The notes beneath the pieces are model-generated. The model ran no database searches. It had not been told where the DNA came from and saw only the letters and a list, made by a program, of their open reading frames with translations. Both the position numbers and the translations under genes were made by a program. Below are positions 15,354 through 24,021 of a DNA stretch of 64,000 nucleotides, piece by piece. The stretch lies in NCBI GenBank assembly GCA_001784175.1, contig MFPR01000004.1, forward strand, positions 310,001 through 374,000, read 5' to 3'. Source of the stretch: Candidatus Lindowbacteria bacterium RIFCSPLOWO2_12_FULL_62_27 (lineage in GTDB: Bacteria; Lindowbacteria; 2-12-FULL-62-27). Positions within the stretch are counted from its first letter, which is position 1, and every line of letters starts with the position of its first letter.

Positions 15354-17288
15354 ATGAGACGAAACAGAAGAGCAGCATCGAGTGCGGCGTTCCTGCTGAT
15401 TTTTTTATGCGGTTCAGTCGTCGCGTCCGACCGCGCCGAAGTCGGCCGGATCCTCAAACTTGTCCGGACGGTGGCGGAAGGCGGTTCCAGCAGGGGCGGG
15501 ATTCGGCCGGCGCTGAGTCCGGCCCTTCTCGATAATCCGCGGCTGGCATTGCCGCACTTGAATGACACGGATTTTCTCCAGCGATTGAAGTGGTATGCGC
15601 CCTTTGCACGGACACGCGAGGATCAAGCCGCAACGGCGATCGGGCTGTGGATCGCAACTCATGCCGAAACCATTGCGGCCGCGCCGGATCAGAAGTCCGA
15701 CGGCGATCGCATCACGCTCGTATGGCCCGGAAGCCTCCTCGTGCTGGAACGGACACCGGACGGCCTGCGGATCGCTGGGACGGCCGAAACGGCCGCGACG
15801 CCACCTCTTGTCCGGCCGCCCCCGGCCGACGGCCCGGCCCGGCGCCAGGCCACGATCGTGTTCACCAACGACATCCACGGGTATCTCTTGCCGTATCCGG
15901 ATCCTTGGTCGAAAGCGGAGACGCGGCCGATCGTGGGGGGTGTCACCTCCATCGCCACGTACGTGCGGCGCTGCCGGGCCATCGCCGCCGCGCAGGACGT
16001 GCCGCTCTTTCTGTTCGACGCCGGCGATCTCTATCAAGGAACGCCCGAGGGGACCCTGACCAAGGGGTCCGTCATGGTCCCGGTCATGAACTCGCTTTCG
16101 TACGACGCCATCGCCATCGGCAATCACGAATACGACCACGGCCGCCAAAACGCCGAGCGGCTCGTCGCGGCCCTCAAGGCGCCGGTCCTCGGCGCAAACG
16201 TGTTCGACTCGACGACGCGAAAACTCGAAAAGGGCCTGAGGCGGCGCCTCGTGCTGGACCGCGGCGGCGTCCGGGTGGGCCTGACGGGAATTCTGACGAC
16301 CCACATGCGAGGCCTGACGTTTGCCAAAAATATTCTGAACCTCGACTTTCGGCCGCACATCCCGACGCTGGCCGGCATCCTGCCCGATCTGCACGCCGCG
16401 AATCCGGATCTGATGATCCTTCTTTCTCACACGGGCTTCCAGGAGGACACAGCGCTGGCGGATGCGGTTCCCGGGATCGACATCATCCTGGGCGGGCATT
16501 CGCATACGGAAGTCGAAACGGCGTGGATCGCCAAGAACAGGACCGTTGTCGTCCAGACGCAGGGCAAGGCGTCGCACATCGGCCGGATGGACGTCCTGAT
16601 CCTGCCGGGCGGGGGCGTCGACACGTTTGTGTGGCAACTGGTTCCGCTCACGGTCAAGGCGTTTCCGCCGGACCGGCGGATCGGCCGGGTGATCGGGGAC
16701 GCGACCCGCGGGGTCACCGCGGAGATGGGCCGTGTCATCGGCCGAAGCGACACGGATATCCCGTACGCCTATCGCAAAGAATCGGCGATGGGCCGGCTTA
16801 CGACCGACCTCCTGAGAGCGTGGGCCGGCGCGGACATCGCCATCCTCGCCGGAGGCGGGATGCGCGCCGGATTCATTCCGGGTCCCATCGCCGTCCGCGA
16901 TTGTTTTCAGGTTTTTCCTTTCGGCAATCCGCTCGCGGTCGCCGATGTGCGGGGCGCTGCGCTCCTGCGCGTGCTGGAACACGGCGTTTCGACGGACCGC
17001 GGGCGCATTCAGGTCTCCGGCGTCACCATCCTCGCCGACACCTCGCTCCCGCGCGGCCGGCGGATCGTGGAGGTCCGGGTGGCCGACGTTCCGATCGACA
17101 CGGATCGAACGTACCGTGTCGTGACGGACGGATTTCTTGCGCAGGGCGGCAGCGGATTTTTTGCGAAGGAGCCCATCGACTGGGACATCCATACGGAGCA
17201 AACGCCCTTTGATCTTCTGCGCGACCACGTCGCGCGGGTCGGCGACGTCCGTGCGCCGGCGGCGGAACGTATCCGGTACCGGCAGTGA
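15354..17288 (+). CDS. 5'-nucleotidase/metallophosphatase (UshA family), periplasmic
   Basis: 644 aa from ATG 15354, giving a typical signal peptide (MRRNRRAASSAAFLLIFLCG); a GTG 24 nt upstream is also open. Metallophosphatase motifs are in order: TNDIHGYL, FDAGDLYQG, GNHEYDHG, LLSHTGF, GGHSHTE. The 5'-nucleotidase C-terminal domain follows, with LAGGGMRAGF and the substrate-binding QVFPFGNPL. It hydrolyses nucleotides or related phosphoesters in the periplasm. About 130 residues between the signal peptide and the phosphatase are not recognised. It stands alone, followed by an independent promoter. Confidence 0.92.
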   Translation: MRRNRRAASSAAFLLIFLCGSVVASDRAEVGRILKLVRTVAEGGSSRGGIRPALSPALLDNPRLALPHLNDTDFLQRLKWYAPFARTREDQAATAIGLWIATHAETIAAAPDQKSDGDRITLVWPGSLLVLERTPDGLRIAGTAETAATPPLVRPPPADGPARRQATIVFTNDIHGYLLPYPDPWSKAETRPIVGGVTSIATYVRRCRAIAAAQDVPLFLFDAGDLYQGTPEGTLTKGSVMVPVMNSLSYDAIAIGNHEYDHGRQNAERLVAALKAPVLGANVFDSTTRKLEKGLRRRLVLDRGGVRVGLTGILTTHMRGLTFAKNILNLDFRPHIPTLAGILPDLHAANPDLMILLSHTGFQEDTALADAVPGIDIILGGHSHTEVETAWIAKNRTVVVQTQGKASHIGRMDVLILPGGGVDTFVWQLVPLTVKAFPPDRRIGRVIGDATRGVTAEMGRVIGRSDTDIPYAYRKESAMGRLTTDLLRAWAGADIAILAGGGMRAGFIPGPIAVRDCFQVFPFGNPLAVADVRGAALLRVLEHGVSTDRGRIQVSGVTILADTSLPRGRRIVEVRVADVPIDTDRTYRVVTDGFLAQGGSGFFAKEPIDWDIHTEQTPFDLLRDHVARVGDVRAPAAERIRYRQ

Positions 17289-17303
17289 AATACGCCCGGT
17301 CAA

Positions 17304-17332
17304 TTGAACGCCGGGCGGAAAACTGCTAGAGT
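17304..17332 (+). promoter_or_regulatory. Promoter giving a probably leaderless mRNA
   Basis: TTGAAC, 17-nt spacer, TAGAGT, with the ATG of the next gene only 8 nt after the -10 box. Transcription should start within 1-2 nt of the ATG, and there is no room for a Shine-Dalgarno site. A 7-bp inverted repeat (CGCCCGG/CCGGGCG, 17293-17317) overlaps the -35 box and could be an operator or the end of the previous transcript. Confidence 0.55.
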
Positions 17333-17340
17333 CACGTCCA

Positions 17341-18444
17341 ATGTGGAAAACCACTGAAGGCAGCACGGGGCGTCTGATCCAGTTTTGTCTCGGATATTTT
17401 ATTTTCTATGTAATCACGGGCGTGACCGTCAAATATTTCACGGGCCCGGCGGCCGGCGGGTTTCCAGGCATGCAGGACGCCGAGTTCCTCGTCTACAGCA
17501 CCTTCGGCGGGTCCATCATCTGCCTTTTGGTGGTCTTCGCCCGAGGGTGGTACCGGACGCAGACGGAGCCTCGGATGGAATTCGCCGGCGTCCGATTTCC
17601 AAGCGCGTATCTCTACATTTTTCCCTCCGGGTTCTGCACGGCCGTCATCATCCCGACGACGACCATGATGTACATGCTGCCGATTTCGGTCATGGTGGCG
17701 ATGGTGATCATGCGCGCGAGCGTGATCGTCATCGGCCGCATCGTCGACGGCATCCAGATCCGGCAGGGGATCCTGAAGAAGAAGGTCTACCAGGAGGAAA
17801 ACACGGCAGCGATCTTCGCCATCACCGCGGCGGGGATACAGATCTTCTTCGTCAAGCCCGGCGACTTCGACTTCCTCCACGCGCCCGTCGCCATGACGAT
17901 CCTCGGGTCCTACCTCACCGCCTACATGTTTCGCATCTACATCATGAACTACTTCAAAAATACCCGGCCGAAAGGGGCGCCGCAGAACAACGAGTGGTTC
18001 TTCGCGATCGAGCAGATCGCAGCCAGCGTGTCGATGGCCCTGATCGCCCTGCCCGTGTTTTTCGCGCCCGAACTGTTCGGCCGCACGCACGCGCAGATTG
18101 AGCTGTTTCGAGGCGCAATCTTCCAACCCCTGCCCGGCTGGCCGTCCGCAGTTCTGGCCGGCACGGCCTTCGGCGGCGTCGCGTTTTTTTCGGTGTTCAT
18201 CTTCATGTTCAAAGGCCGGACCGCCACCTTCGCCAACCTCGTCAACCGGCTCACCTCGCTGGTGGCCGGCACCGCCGCGACCCTCCTCTTCGCGCTGATG
18301 TACGGCGGCAAGCTTCCCAAGATCCAGGACTGGATATCGCTTCTGTACATTGTGATCGCCGTCGTCTACCTCGCGATCGCGGAACGGCGGCGCGTCGCGG
18401 AACTTGCGGCAGCCCAGGAACTGAATTCCGGCGCCCCGAAGTGA
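17341..18444 (+). CDS. Polytopic membrane protein of unknown function
   Basis: 367 aa with about 10 hydrophobic segments spread over the whole length (for example LIQFCLGYFIFYVITGV, IFPSGFCTAVIIPTTTMMYM, AVLAGTAFGGVAFFSVFIFM). The even spacing and small size recall drug/metabolite (EamA-type) transporters, but no diagnostic motif was recognised. The ATG lies 8 nt after a -10 box. The stop overlaps the next gene as GTGA, so the membrane protein and the P-loop protein downstream are probably made together. Confidence 0.8.
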   Translation: MWKTTEGSTGRLIQFCLGYFIFYVITGVTVKYFTGPAAGGFPGMQDAEFLVYSTFGGSIICLLVVFARGWYRTQTEPRMEFAGVRFPSAYLYIFPSGFCTAVIIPTTTMMYMLPISVMVAMVIMRASVIVIGRIVDGIQIRQGILKKKVYQEENTAAIFAITAAGIQIFFVKPGDFDFLHAPVAMTILGSYLTAYMFRIYIMNYFKNTRPKGAPQNNEWFFAIEQIAASVSMALIALPVFFAPELFGRTHAQIELFRGAIFQPLPGWPSAVLAGTAFGGVAFFSVFIFMFKGRTATFANLVNRLTSLVAGTAATLLFALMYGGKLPKIQDWISLLYIVIAVVYLAIAERRRVAELAAAQELNSGAPK

Positions 18445-19406
18445 CGGACCTTCTCGAATCGGTCGTCCTCATCGCGCTGCCGGCCTCCGGCAAGTCCGAG
18501 GTGCGCCGATACATCGATCATCTCCCGCCGGACCGCCGCGCGCGCGATCTTCGGATGGGGCCGAGCGTCCAGTTGGACGATTACCCTTATGTGCACCTTC
18601 TGCGCCGGATCGATGACGAGCTGGTCGCGCTCGGCAAACCCCGTTTCTACTATCACGCGCCCGACCGGCCCTTTCAGGACCCATGGCTGTGGGGAACGCT
18701 GATCGAGCTTCTGAACGAGGATCACGCGGACATGGTCGCCCGGCGAATTCAAACCCCGCCGTCCGCGGCCGCCCATTATTTTCAGCGGATCGATTCCGCT
18801 TCCGAAAAAGCGGGCGCGCGCACGCTGATGAACACCCTCGATCAGAAAACGTCGAATGTCCTGGCCGCGGCGCTCGAAAAGGAAACACGAAAAATGCTGG
18901 ATGAGAAACAGGCCGGGTATCCCGACACGCCGAAAGGCAAAACGCTCGTCATCGAGTTTGCGCGCGGCGGACCCGCCGGCGCCGCCATGCCCCTGCCGGA
19001 TCCCCTCGGCTACCGGTACTCGCTGTCTCGTCTTTCGGAGGGAATCCTCCGAAGCGCCACAGTCCTGTACATCTGGGTGACGCCGGAGGAGTCCCGGCGG
19101 AAAAACGAGGCGCGCACCGACCCGAACGACCCCGGCTCCATCCTCCACCACGGCGTGCCGGCGGAGGTCATGATGAAGGATTACGGATGCGACGACATCG
19201 ACTGGCTGATCCAGACCAGCGACCGGCCCGGCCGCATCGCCCTCCAGGCCCACGGAAAAAGATTCCACCTGCCGGTTGCGCGGTTCGACAACCGGGTGGA
19301 CAAGACATCATTTTTGCGCGCCGACCCCGCCGCCTGGAATCCCGAGGACGTGCGGAAGGTGCATGAAGGATTAAGCGAGGCGTTGAAACAGATGGCGGGA
19401 GGTTGA
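18441..19406 (+). CDS. P-loop NTP-binding protein of unknown function
   Basis: 321 aa, starting with GTG that overlaps the upstream stop. A P-loop stands near the N-terminus (VVLIALPASGKSEVRRYI, residues 8-25), like those of small kinases. The rest is not recognised; it contains acidic and aromatic segments (YHAPDRPFQDPWLWGTLIEL) and ends in ALKQMAGG. No membrane segment is seen. It lies between the membrane protein and the HAD phosphatase (3-nt gap), forming a three-gene unit. Confidence 0.75.
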   Translation: MTDLLESVVLIALPASGKSEVRRYIDHLPPDRRARDLRMGPSVQLDDYPYVHLLRRIDDELVALGKPRFYYHAPDRPFQDPWLWGTLIELLNEDHADMVARRIQTPPSAAAHYFQRIDSASEKAGARTLMNTLDQKTSNVLAAALEKETRKMLDEKQAGYPDTPKGKTLVIEFARGGPAGAAMPLPDPLGYRYSLSRLSEGILRSATVLYIWVTPEESRRKNEARTDPNDPGSILHHGVPAEVMMKDYGCDDIDWLIQTSDRPGRIALQAHGKRFHLPVARFDNRVDKTSFLRADPAAWNPEDVRKVHEGLSEALKQMAGG

Positions 19407-19409
19407 CCC

Positions 19410-19964
19410 GTGCTGAAGAAATTATTTTTTTTCATCCTGCTGATCGCCTACGTCATCGCCTTCGCCGCCAACAAACTCCTCGACAAATCCGTCGGGTTCG
19501 ATTATGACATGACCCTCGCGTATTCGAGGCCGACCTTTGAGGCCGAGAAGAAGGAAGAGCCGTCTGAACGGATCGACTGGACGCTCGTCAACGGCCGGCT
19601 CCTCTCGGCCGAAAAACGAAAACGCGCCGCATGGCTCGTGCCCCTGTCCAAGATCTTCGGATACACGCCGATCGTCGTGACGGCACGCCCGGAAATCAAG
19701 GGCGCCCTCTTCCGCGCGCACGTCCAGCGAGTCTACGGCATCAAGCCGGAAGACGTCTACATGACGAGGGACAAGTCGGCGGTGCTGGCGAAACGCAACG
19801 TGACTGTATTTTTCGGCGACAGCGACGGCGACATCACCGAGGCCCAGGAGGCCGGCATCCGGGCCATCCGGATCCGGCGGGCCGACGACGATCCCTACAA
19901 GGAGAATTACAACCCCGGAAAGTACGGCGAATTCGTTCTGCCGTTTTCAGCGGATCACGACTGA
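19410..19964 (+). CDS. HAD-superfamily phosphatase, class B acid phosphatase (AphA)-like
   Basis: 184 aa. An N-terminal hydrophobic segment (LFFFILLIAYVIAFAANKLL) acts as signal or anchor. HAD motif I is VGFDYDMTLAYS, with the two aspartates two residues apart; motif II is IVVTARPE and motif IV is FFGDSDGDI. The order and spacing match class B non-specific acid phosphatases such as AphA. It probably dephosphorylates small organic phosphates in the periplasm. It is the last gene of the unit, and hsdM converges from the other side 22 nt away. Confidence 0.85.
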   Translation: MLKKLFFFILLIAYVIAFAANKLLDKSVGFDYDMTLAYSRPTFEAEKKEEPSERIDWTLVNGRLLSAEKRKRAAWLVPLSKIFGYTPIVVTARPEIKGALFRAHVQRVYGIKPEDVYMTRDKSAVLAKRNVTVFFGDSDGDITEAQEAGIRAIRIRRADDDPYKENYNPGKYGEFVLPFSADHD

Positions 19965-19986
19965 TTCGGTGGCGCCAGCTTCTGTT

Positions 19987-21525
19987 TTAAGGCCCCCTGA
20001 GTACGCGCAACGCCTCCGCTACCTCGCGACCCCTGGCATCGATGAGAGCCAGTAGTTCCTCCGGCGTGCGGGTGTCTTCGTCGGATTTTGCGTTGGGGTT
20101 GACGGCTTTCAGGTCGTAGGTCTTCTGTTCGATTCCGGCGCGGGTGACGGTCCAGCTTCGGGGGCCGGCGGCGCGGGCGGGCAGGAGCCGAAAGAAGTCT
20201 TCAAATTTATCCAGCGTGAAGGGCGTCTTCTTGCCAACTTTGATGTCGGAGAGGTCGTAATACCAGATGCGTTCGGTGGGCTTGCCCTTGGTGAAAAAGA
20301 GGAGATTGGTTTTGACGCCGGCGCCGGCGGCGGTGAAGACGCCGCCCGGGAGGCTCACGATGCACCAGAGGTCACATTCGTCGAGGAGTTTTCGCTTGGT
20401 CTGGACGAAGGCCGTCTCGTTGGTGCGGAAGAGCACGCCCTCGTCGAGAACGATGCCGCACCGGCCGCCCGGTTTCAGGCTGTCGATGACGTGCTGGAGA
20501 AACAACACCTGCGTGGCGCCCGTCTTGTACGGAAAGCGCGTCTGCGCCTCTTTGCCCTCCTTGCCGCCGAAGGGCGGGTTCATCAGGATCACGTCGAACT
20601 GCGTGGGGGCGTCGGTGAAAAGGCCGCCGTAATTTTCCGCGCCCGTCAGGGTGTTGCCGTGCCAGAGGTGCGGCTCGTCGATGTTGTGGAGCACCAGATT
20701 GGCGAGCGCGATCGGATAAATCGCGTTGTCTTTTTCGCGGCCGTAAAACGTGCGGCGTTTCAACGTCTCAAGCTGGTCCGGCGATTGGATGTTGGCGTTG
20801 TTTTGTCCGGCCATGTGTTCAAAGGCCTGCGCCAGAAATCCGCCTGTGCCGCAGCCAGGATCGTACACGGTCTCGCCGATTTTGGGGTCGATGACCTTGA
20901 CCATCGCCCGGATGATCTCGCGGGGCGTGAAAAACTGGCCGCCGTCGTTGCCCTTTTCACCCATTTTCAAAAGAAGCCCCTCGTAAATCTGCGAGAGGGT
21001 AAACACGTGGGTCGGATCGACGTTTTCGGCGCTGATCTCATGAACCTTGTCGAGAATGTCGAGCAAATTCCGTTCGGTGTCGATCCGCGTCCGTTCCACG
21101 CCCGAAAAAATTTCGGAGATCACTTTTTGCCGGGGCGCCGCGTTCGGCCGGTCCCGGAGGGCTTTGAGACGCAAAATAAGATCGGTGTTGACGAAGCCGA
21201 AGAACGAGCCGAGCGATCCGTTTTGAAGCTCCCGGCGTTTCGGCCCGTCGGGAGCGGCCCAATCGCGCCAGCGGTAGGGTTCCTCGAGCGACGGCCGAAA
21301 TTCCGCGCCGACCGCCTCGGCCTCCTCCATCTCCCGCGCCTCGCGCTCGTCCAGAATCCGCAAAAACAAAATCCATGTCAGCTCCGGCACGTACTGGAGC
21401 GCCCCCGCGCAATTCGACCGGCGCATGACGTCGCAGATCGATTTGACGGCGCCGTTGACCGACTGCTGGGTGGCGAGGCGTTTGCCGTTGCCGTTCGCTT
21501 TATCGCCCTTCCGCTGTCTGGCCAT
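19987..21525 (-). CDS. hsdM: Type I restriction-modification DNA methyltransferase subunit
   Basis: 512 aa. It has the HsdM N-terminal helical domain (residues 15-150), the SAM-binding motif DPGCGTGGF (222-230) and the N6-adenine catalytic motif NPPF (316-319), with the conserved GQFFTPREI before motif I. It methylates adenine within the bipartite site chosen by HsdS. It is the last gene of the operon hsdR - AlbA_2 protein - hsdS - hsdM, and its ATG is 1 nt after the hsdS stop. Confidence 0.96.
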   Translation of the reverse strand: MARQRKGDKANGNGKRLATQQSVNGAVKSICDVMRRSNCAGALQYVPELTWILFLRILDEREAREMEEAEAVGAEFRPSLEEPYRWRDWAAPDGPKRRELQNGSLGSFFGFVNTDLILRLKALRDRPNAAPRQKVISEIFSGVERTRIDTERNLLDILDKVHEISAENVDPTHVFTLSQIYEGLLLKMGEKGNDGGQFFTPREIIRAMVKVIDPKIGETVYDPGCGTGGFLAQAFEHMAGQNNANIQSPDQLETLKRRTFYGREKDNAIYPIALANLVLHNIDEPHLWHGNTLTGAENYGGLFTDAPTQFDVILMNPPFGGKEGKEAQTRFPYKTGATQVLFLQHVIDSLKPGGRCGIVLDEGVLFRTNETAFVQTKRKLLDECDLWCIVSLPGGVFTAAGAGVKTNLLFFTKGKPTERIWYYDLSDIKVGKKTPFTLDKFEDFFRLLPARAAGPRSWTVTRAGIEQKTYDLKAVNPNAKSDEDTRTPEELLALIDARGREVAEALRVLRGP

Positions 21526-21526
21526 A

Positions 21527-22177
21527 TCAGAGTTCTCCGTTGAACGCCCGCCGCAACAACGCCGCCGGCAGGTGGTTGAGCGCGGCGAGTTGCGCCTCGG
21601 CTGCGGCGCGGGCGCGGACGACCGCCGACATCTGCTCGTTCAAAACCGCCGCAATCCGCTTCTGCTCCGCCATCGGCGGGAGGGGGAGTTCCAATTGAGC
21701 CAGATAATTTTCGGGAACTCGCTGCTGACCGACAGATCCGCTAAAATGCGCCGTGGCCTTTTGTAATACCCACGGTTGAAGAATGAATTGATGCACCCAT
21801 TCGGAAATGACCTCCGCCTCCGGACGTAAAACGTGAAATTCTGTGGAACCAAATCCGATACCGTCCGTCAGATTTCGAGCGATGGCATGTTTTCCATTTT
21901 GCATACAAGGGGTGATTTTCTCGAAAAGAACATCGCCTTCTCCAAAATATGTGTATCCCTTCCGAACTTCGACATACCGTTTTAACTCAGGCCGAGAAAT
22001 ACCTTTTCCTCCCTCATCCACAGCGGACATCGGAACGAATGTCGTGATTACATCATCTGATCGTTTGAGTTCAGGCCTTCGAGGATTGATCTCGCACACC
22101 TCCCCCAGCCGCACCCAGCGCCAGCCGGCGGGGAGGGATTTTTCGGAGCGCGGCGGGGCTTGAGTTTGGGCTGTCAT
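21527..22177 (-). CDS. hsdS: Half-size type I restriction specificity subunit
   Basis: 216 aa, about half the usual 400-450. It has one target-recognition domain: LPAGWRWVRLGEVCEINPRRPEL at the front, then VLFEKITPCMQNGKHAI and GSVGQQRVPENYLAQLELPLPP. One conserved C-terminal helix follows (EQKRIAAVLNEQM to LRRAFNGEL). Half-size HsdS proteins can dimerise and recognise palindromic bipartite sites. No second half or decayed remnant is visible nearby. The start overlaps the upstream stop (ATGA). Base composition around 21.7-22.1 kb is more AT-rich than in hsdM, as is common for recognition domains. Confidence 0.93.
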   Translation of the reverse strand: MTAQTQAPPRSEKSLPAGWRWVRLGEVCEINPRRPELKRSDDVITTFVPMSAVDEGGKGISRPELKRYVEVRKGYTYFGEGDVLFEKITPCMQNGKHAIARNLTDGIGFGSTEFHVLRPEAEVISEWVHQFILQPWVLQKATAHFSGSVGQQRVPENYLAQLELPLPPMAEQKRIAAVLNEQMSAVVRARAAAEAQLAALNHLPAALLRRAFNGEL

Positions 22178-24021
22178 TTAGAGGACCGACGATCCGGCAC
22201 GGCCACGTACTTCTGATTTCTGGCCGGCGGGTAGGCGGGGTTCGTATAGGCGAGAAGACCTTCCTTGACCATGGGCGTCAGATAAAAGGCGACGAGATAA
22301 TGGCGGTACTTTCCGGTTTCCAGGGCGATCTCCTCGGACGATCTCGGCGATTGGCAGAAAAGAAGAATCCGGTTCTTCAGGCGTTCCGTTTTGCTAACTG
22401 GTTTTTGCACGTGGGTTTTGCTAACTGGTTTTTGCTGATAGGTTTTGCCAACACCTTGTTGCACATGGGGTTTTCTTAATAGATTTTTCTTTATCGTTTT
22501 TTCTTTATACATTTTCCTCAAAGCGCCCGGAACCTTGTATGTCGCCCATCGGCGCGAACTTTCCTGGATGAGGAGTCCCCGGTTGCGAAGTCTCGTCAGT
22601 AGATCGGTGACATCGGCGCGGTGCAAGCCGGTCAGGGCTTGGACGGAGGCGTTGTTGACGGATTCATCCGCCGTGCGTGCGTGGATGAGCACCATTTGTT
22701 CCTGCTCCGTCAGAGCGCCCATCCCTTCCAATGCAGGTTGACCCTTCGGCGAAGGAAACTTGGCGCATTTGGCCAGCCATGTTCTGTCCTGGTCGGATAG
22801 CAAGTGAACCAGTTTCAGAGTCAGCTTGAATTCGTATCGTTCCGTGTCGCTGGTCAAGGACGGGAGCTTCAGTCCGGCCTTTCTCCAAGTGCGCAGTATT
22901 TTCGGCAGGCCAGTCCCCGCCTCCTCGGCCAGATTCACGTGTCTGAACATCCGCAGGAGGATCGGATTCCTCGGATCGGAACGATCGCCGGTGAGCAAAT
23001 CCTCTTCGGAAACCCGCGACGATCCCGGGTTGCGGAACATAAACTCCTGTGAGGACGCCTTAACCAGAAGCGACGCCTGCTCGGCGTAATCTGCGTGAGC
23101 CAGCAAGTTGACCAGCGCCTCCCGCAAGGCTTCGTGGGCCGGCGTTTCGGACAGGCGGTGCGGGCCCGAAAGTTTGAATGGCGTTTTCAATGGCTCAACC
23201 AAACGCGGGTAGATTTTGAAGAACGCGTCATAGAGGTTGCCCTCCCAGGCGATCCGGTGCTCCCACCGCTGGTCGGATTCAGCCGTCTCCAGCGGCACAA
23301 TGCGAAAATCGATCAGGTGCCGGGGACGCATGCCCATGAACGCCTCCGGCATGCCAAACATCAAAACCGCCGCGCGGGTGATGCCCTCCTGTTCTGTCTC
23401 CCGGTCTTTTCGATACCCGCCTATGGCCGCCAGAAATCGCGCGTCGGTGTAGGCATTCCAGGGACTGGCCTGATTAAACTCGCGAAACCGCTGTCGATAC
23501 GATTTGAACGTTTCCTTGTCCAAATCCTTCCACGAATATCCTTTCAAGATCGCGGAGTCGGCGCTTTCCACGCTGGCGTCGCGGATCATCCGATCGACTT
23601 CCTGTTTGGTGCATCGGTAATCCCCCTCGTTACGCCGGACGAATGTCCCCTTATAGGGATTCCCATTGATGTGAACCGGCCGCTCTTTCGTCGAAGCCGC
23701 GCGAACACGCATGACAATGATGTCTTTCCAGTCAGGCTCGATCTGAATGTCATCCGGGCCACAGACCTCAAGGGAGATTTTCTGCGCATTTCGCATCAGG
23801 TTAAAAACATCCTGTTTCATCTTGGGGGCGTTCTTGATTCCTTCAATATTGAATTTCGATTTTGTTTCGGTCACGCCCAAGAGGAGCAGGCCGCCGCTTG
23901 TATTGGCAAACGCGCCGACCGTCTCCCAAAGACTTTCGGGCAGGCCGCCCTGCGCGGATTTGACCTCGATTTCGAGACTCTCGGTTATTTCGAGCCGTTC
24001 AAGCAATGTGTCGATGTTCAT
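22174..24021 (-). CDS. AlbA_2/Schlafen-like DNA-binding protein with ATPase-like C-terminal region, in the hsd operon
   Basis: 615 aa. Residues 1-130 form an AlbA_2 (Schlafen-type, formerly AAA_4) domain (ESLEIEVKSAQGGLPESLWETV, FANTSGGLLLLGV). Further on come REALVNLLAHADYAE, FRNPGSSRVSEEDLL and EEAGTGLPKILRTW, typical of the C-terminal module found in RecG-like AlbA proteins, then winged-helix segments. Near residue 520 is a run of about three 9-residue repeats (KTYQQKPVS, KTHVQKPVS). It overlaps hsdR and hsdS by 4 nt each. Such genes are often found inside type I loci and may be regulators or accessory defence factors; the role here is unknown. Confidence 0.85.
   Translation of the reverse strand: MNIDTLLERLEITESLEIEVKSAQGGLPESLWETVGAFANTSGGLLLLGVTETKSKFNIEGIKNAPKMKQDVFNLMRNAQKISLEVCGPDDIQIEPDWKDIIVMRVRAASTKERPVHINGNPYKGTFVRRNEGDYRCTKQEVDRMIRDASVESADSAILKGYSWKDLDKETFKSYRQRFREFNQASPWNAYTDARFLAAIGGYRKDRETEQEGITRAAVLMFGMPEAFMGMRPRHLIDFRIVPLETAESDQRWEHRIAWEGNLYDAFFKIYPRLVEPLKTPFKLSGPHRLSETPAHEALREALVNLLAHADYAEQASLLVKASSQEFMFRNPGSSRVSEEDLLTGDRSDPRNPILLRMFRHVNLAEEAGTGLPKILRTWRKAGLKLPSLTSDTERYEFKLTLKLVHLLSDQDRTWLAKCAKFPSPKGQPALEGMGALTEQEQMVLIHARTADESVNNASVQALTGLHRADVTDLLTRLRNRGLLIQESSRRWATYKVPGALRKMYKEKTIKKNLLRKPHVQQGVGKTYQQKPVSKTHVQKPVSKTERLKNRILLFCQSPRSSEEIALETGKYRHYLVAFYLTPMVKEGLLAYTNPAYPPARNQKYVAVPDRRSSK
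22391..22471 (-). repeat. Three tandem 27-bp repeats coding a 9-residue repeat
   Basis: Two units are nearly identical and a third is diverged. They code KTHVQKPVS, KTYQQKPVS and KPHVQQGVG in the linker before the last winged-helix part of the AlbA_2 protein. Copy number may vary between strains. Confidence 0.75.

Noticed and set aside
22174-24021. RecG helicase
   Set aside because: Parts are often labelled RecG-like by weak similarity, but there are no helicase motifs. The AlbA_2 domain is the real feature.
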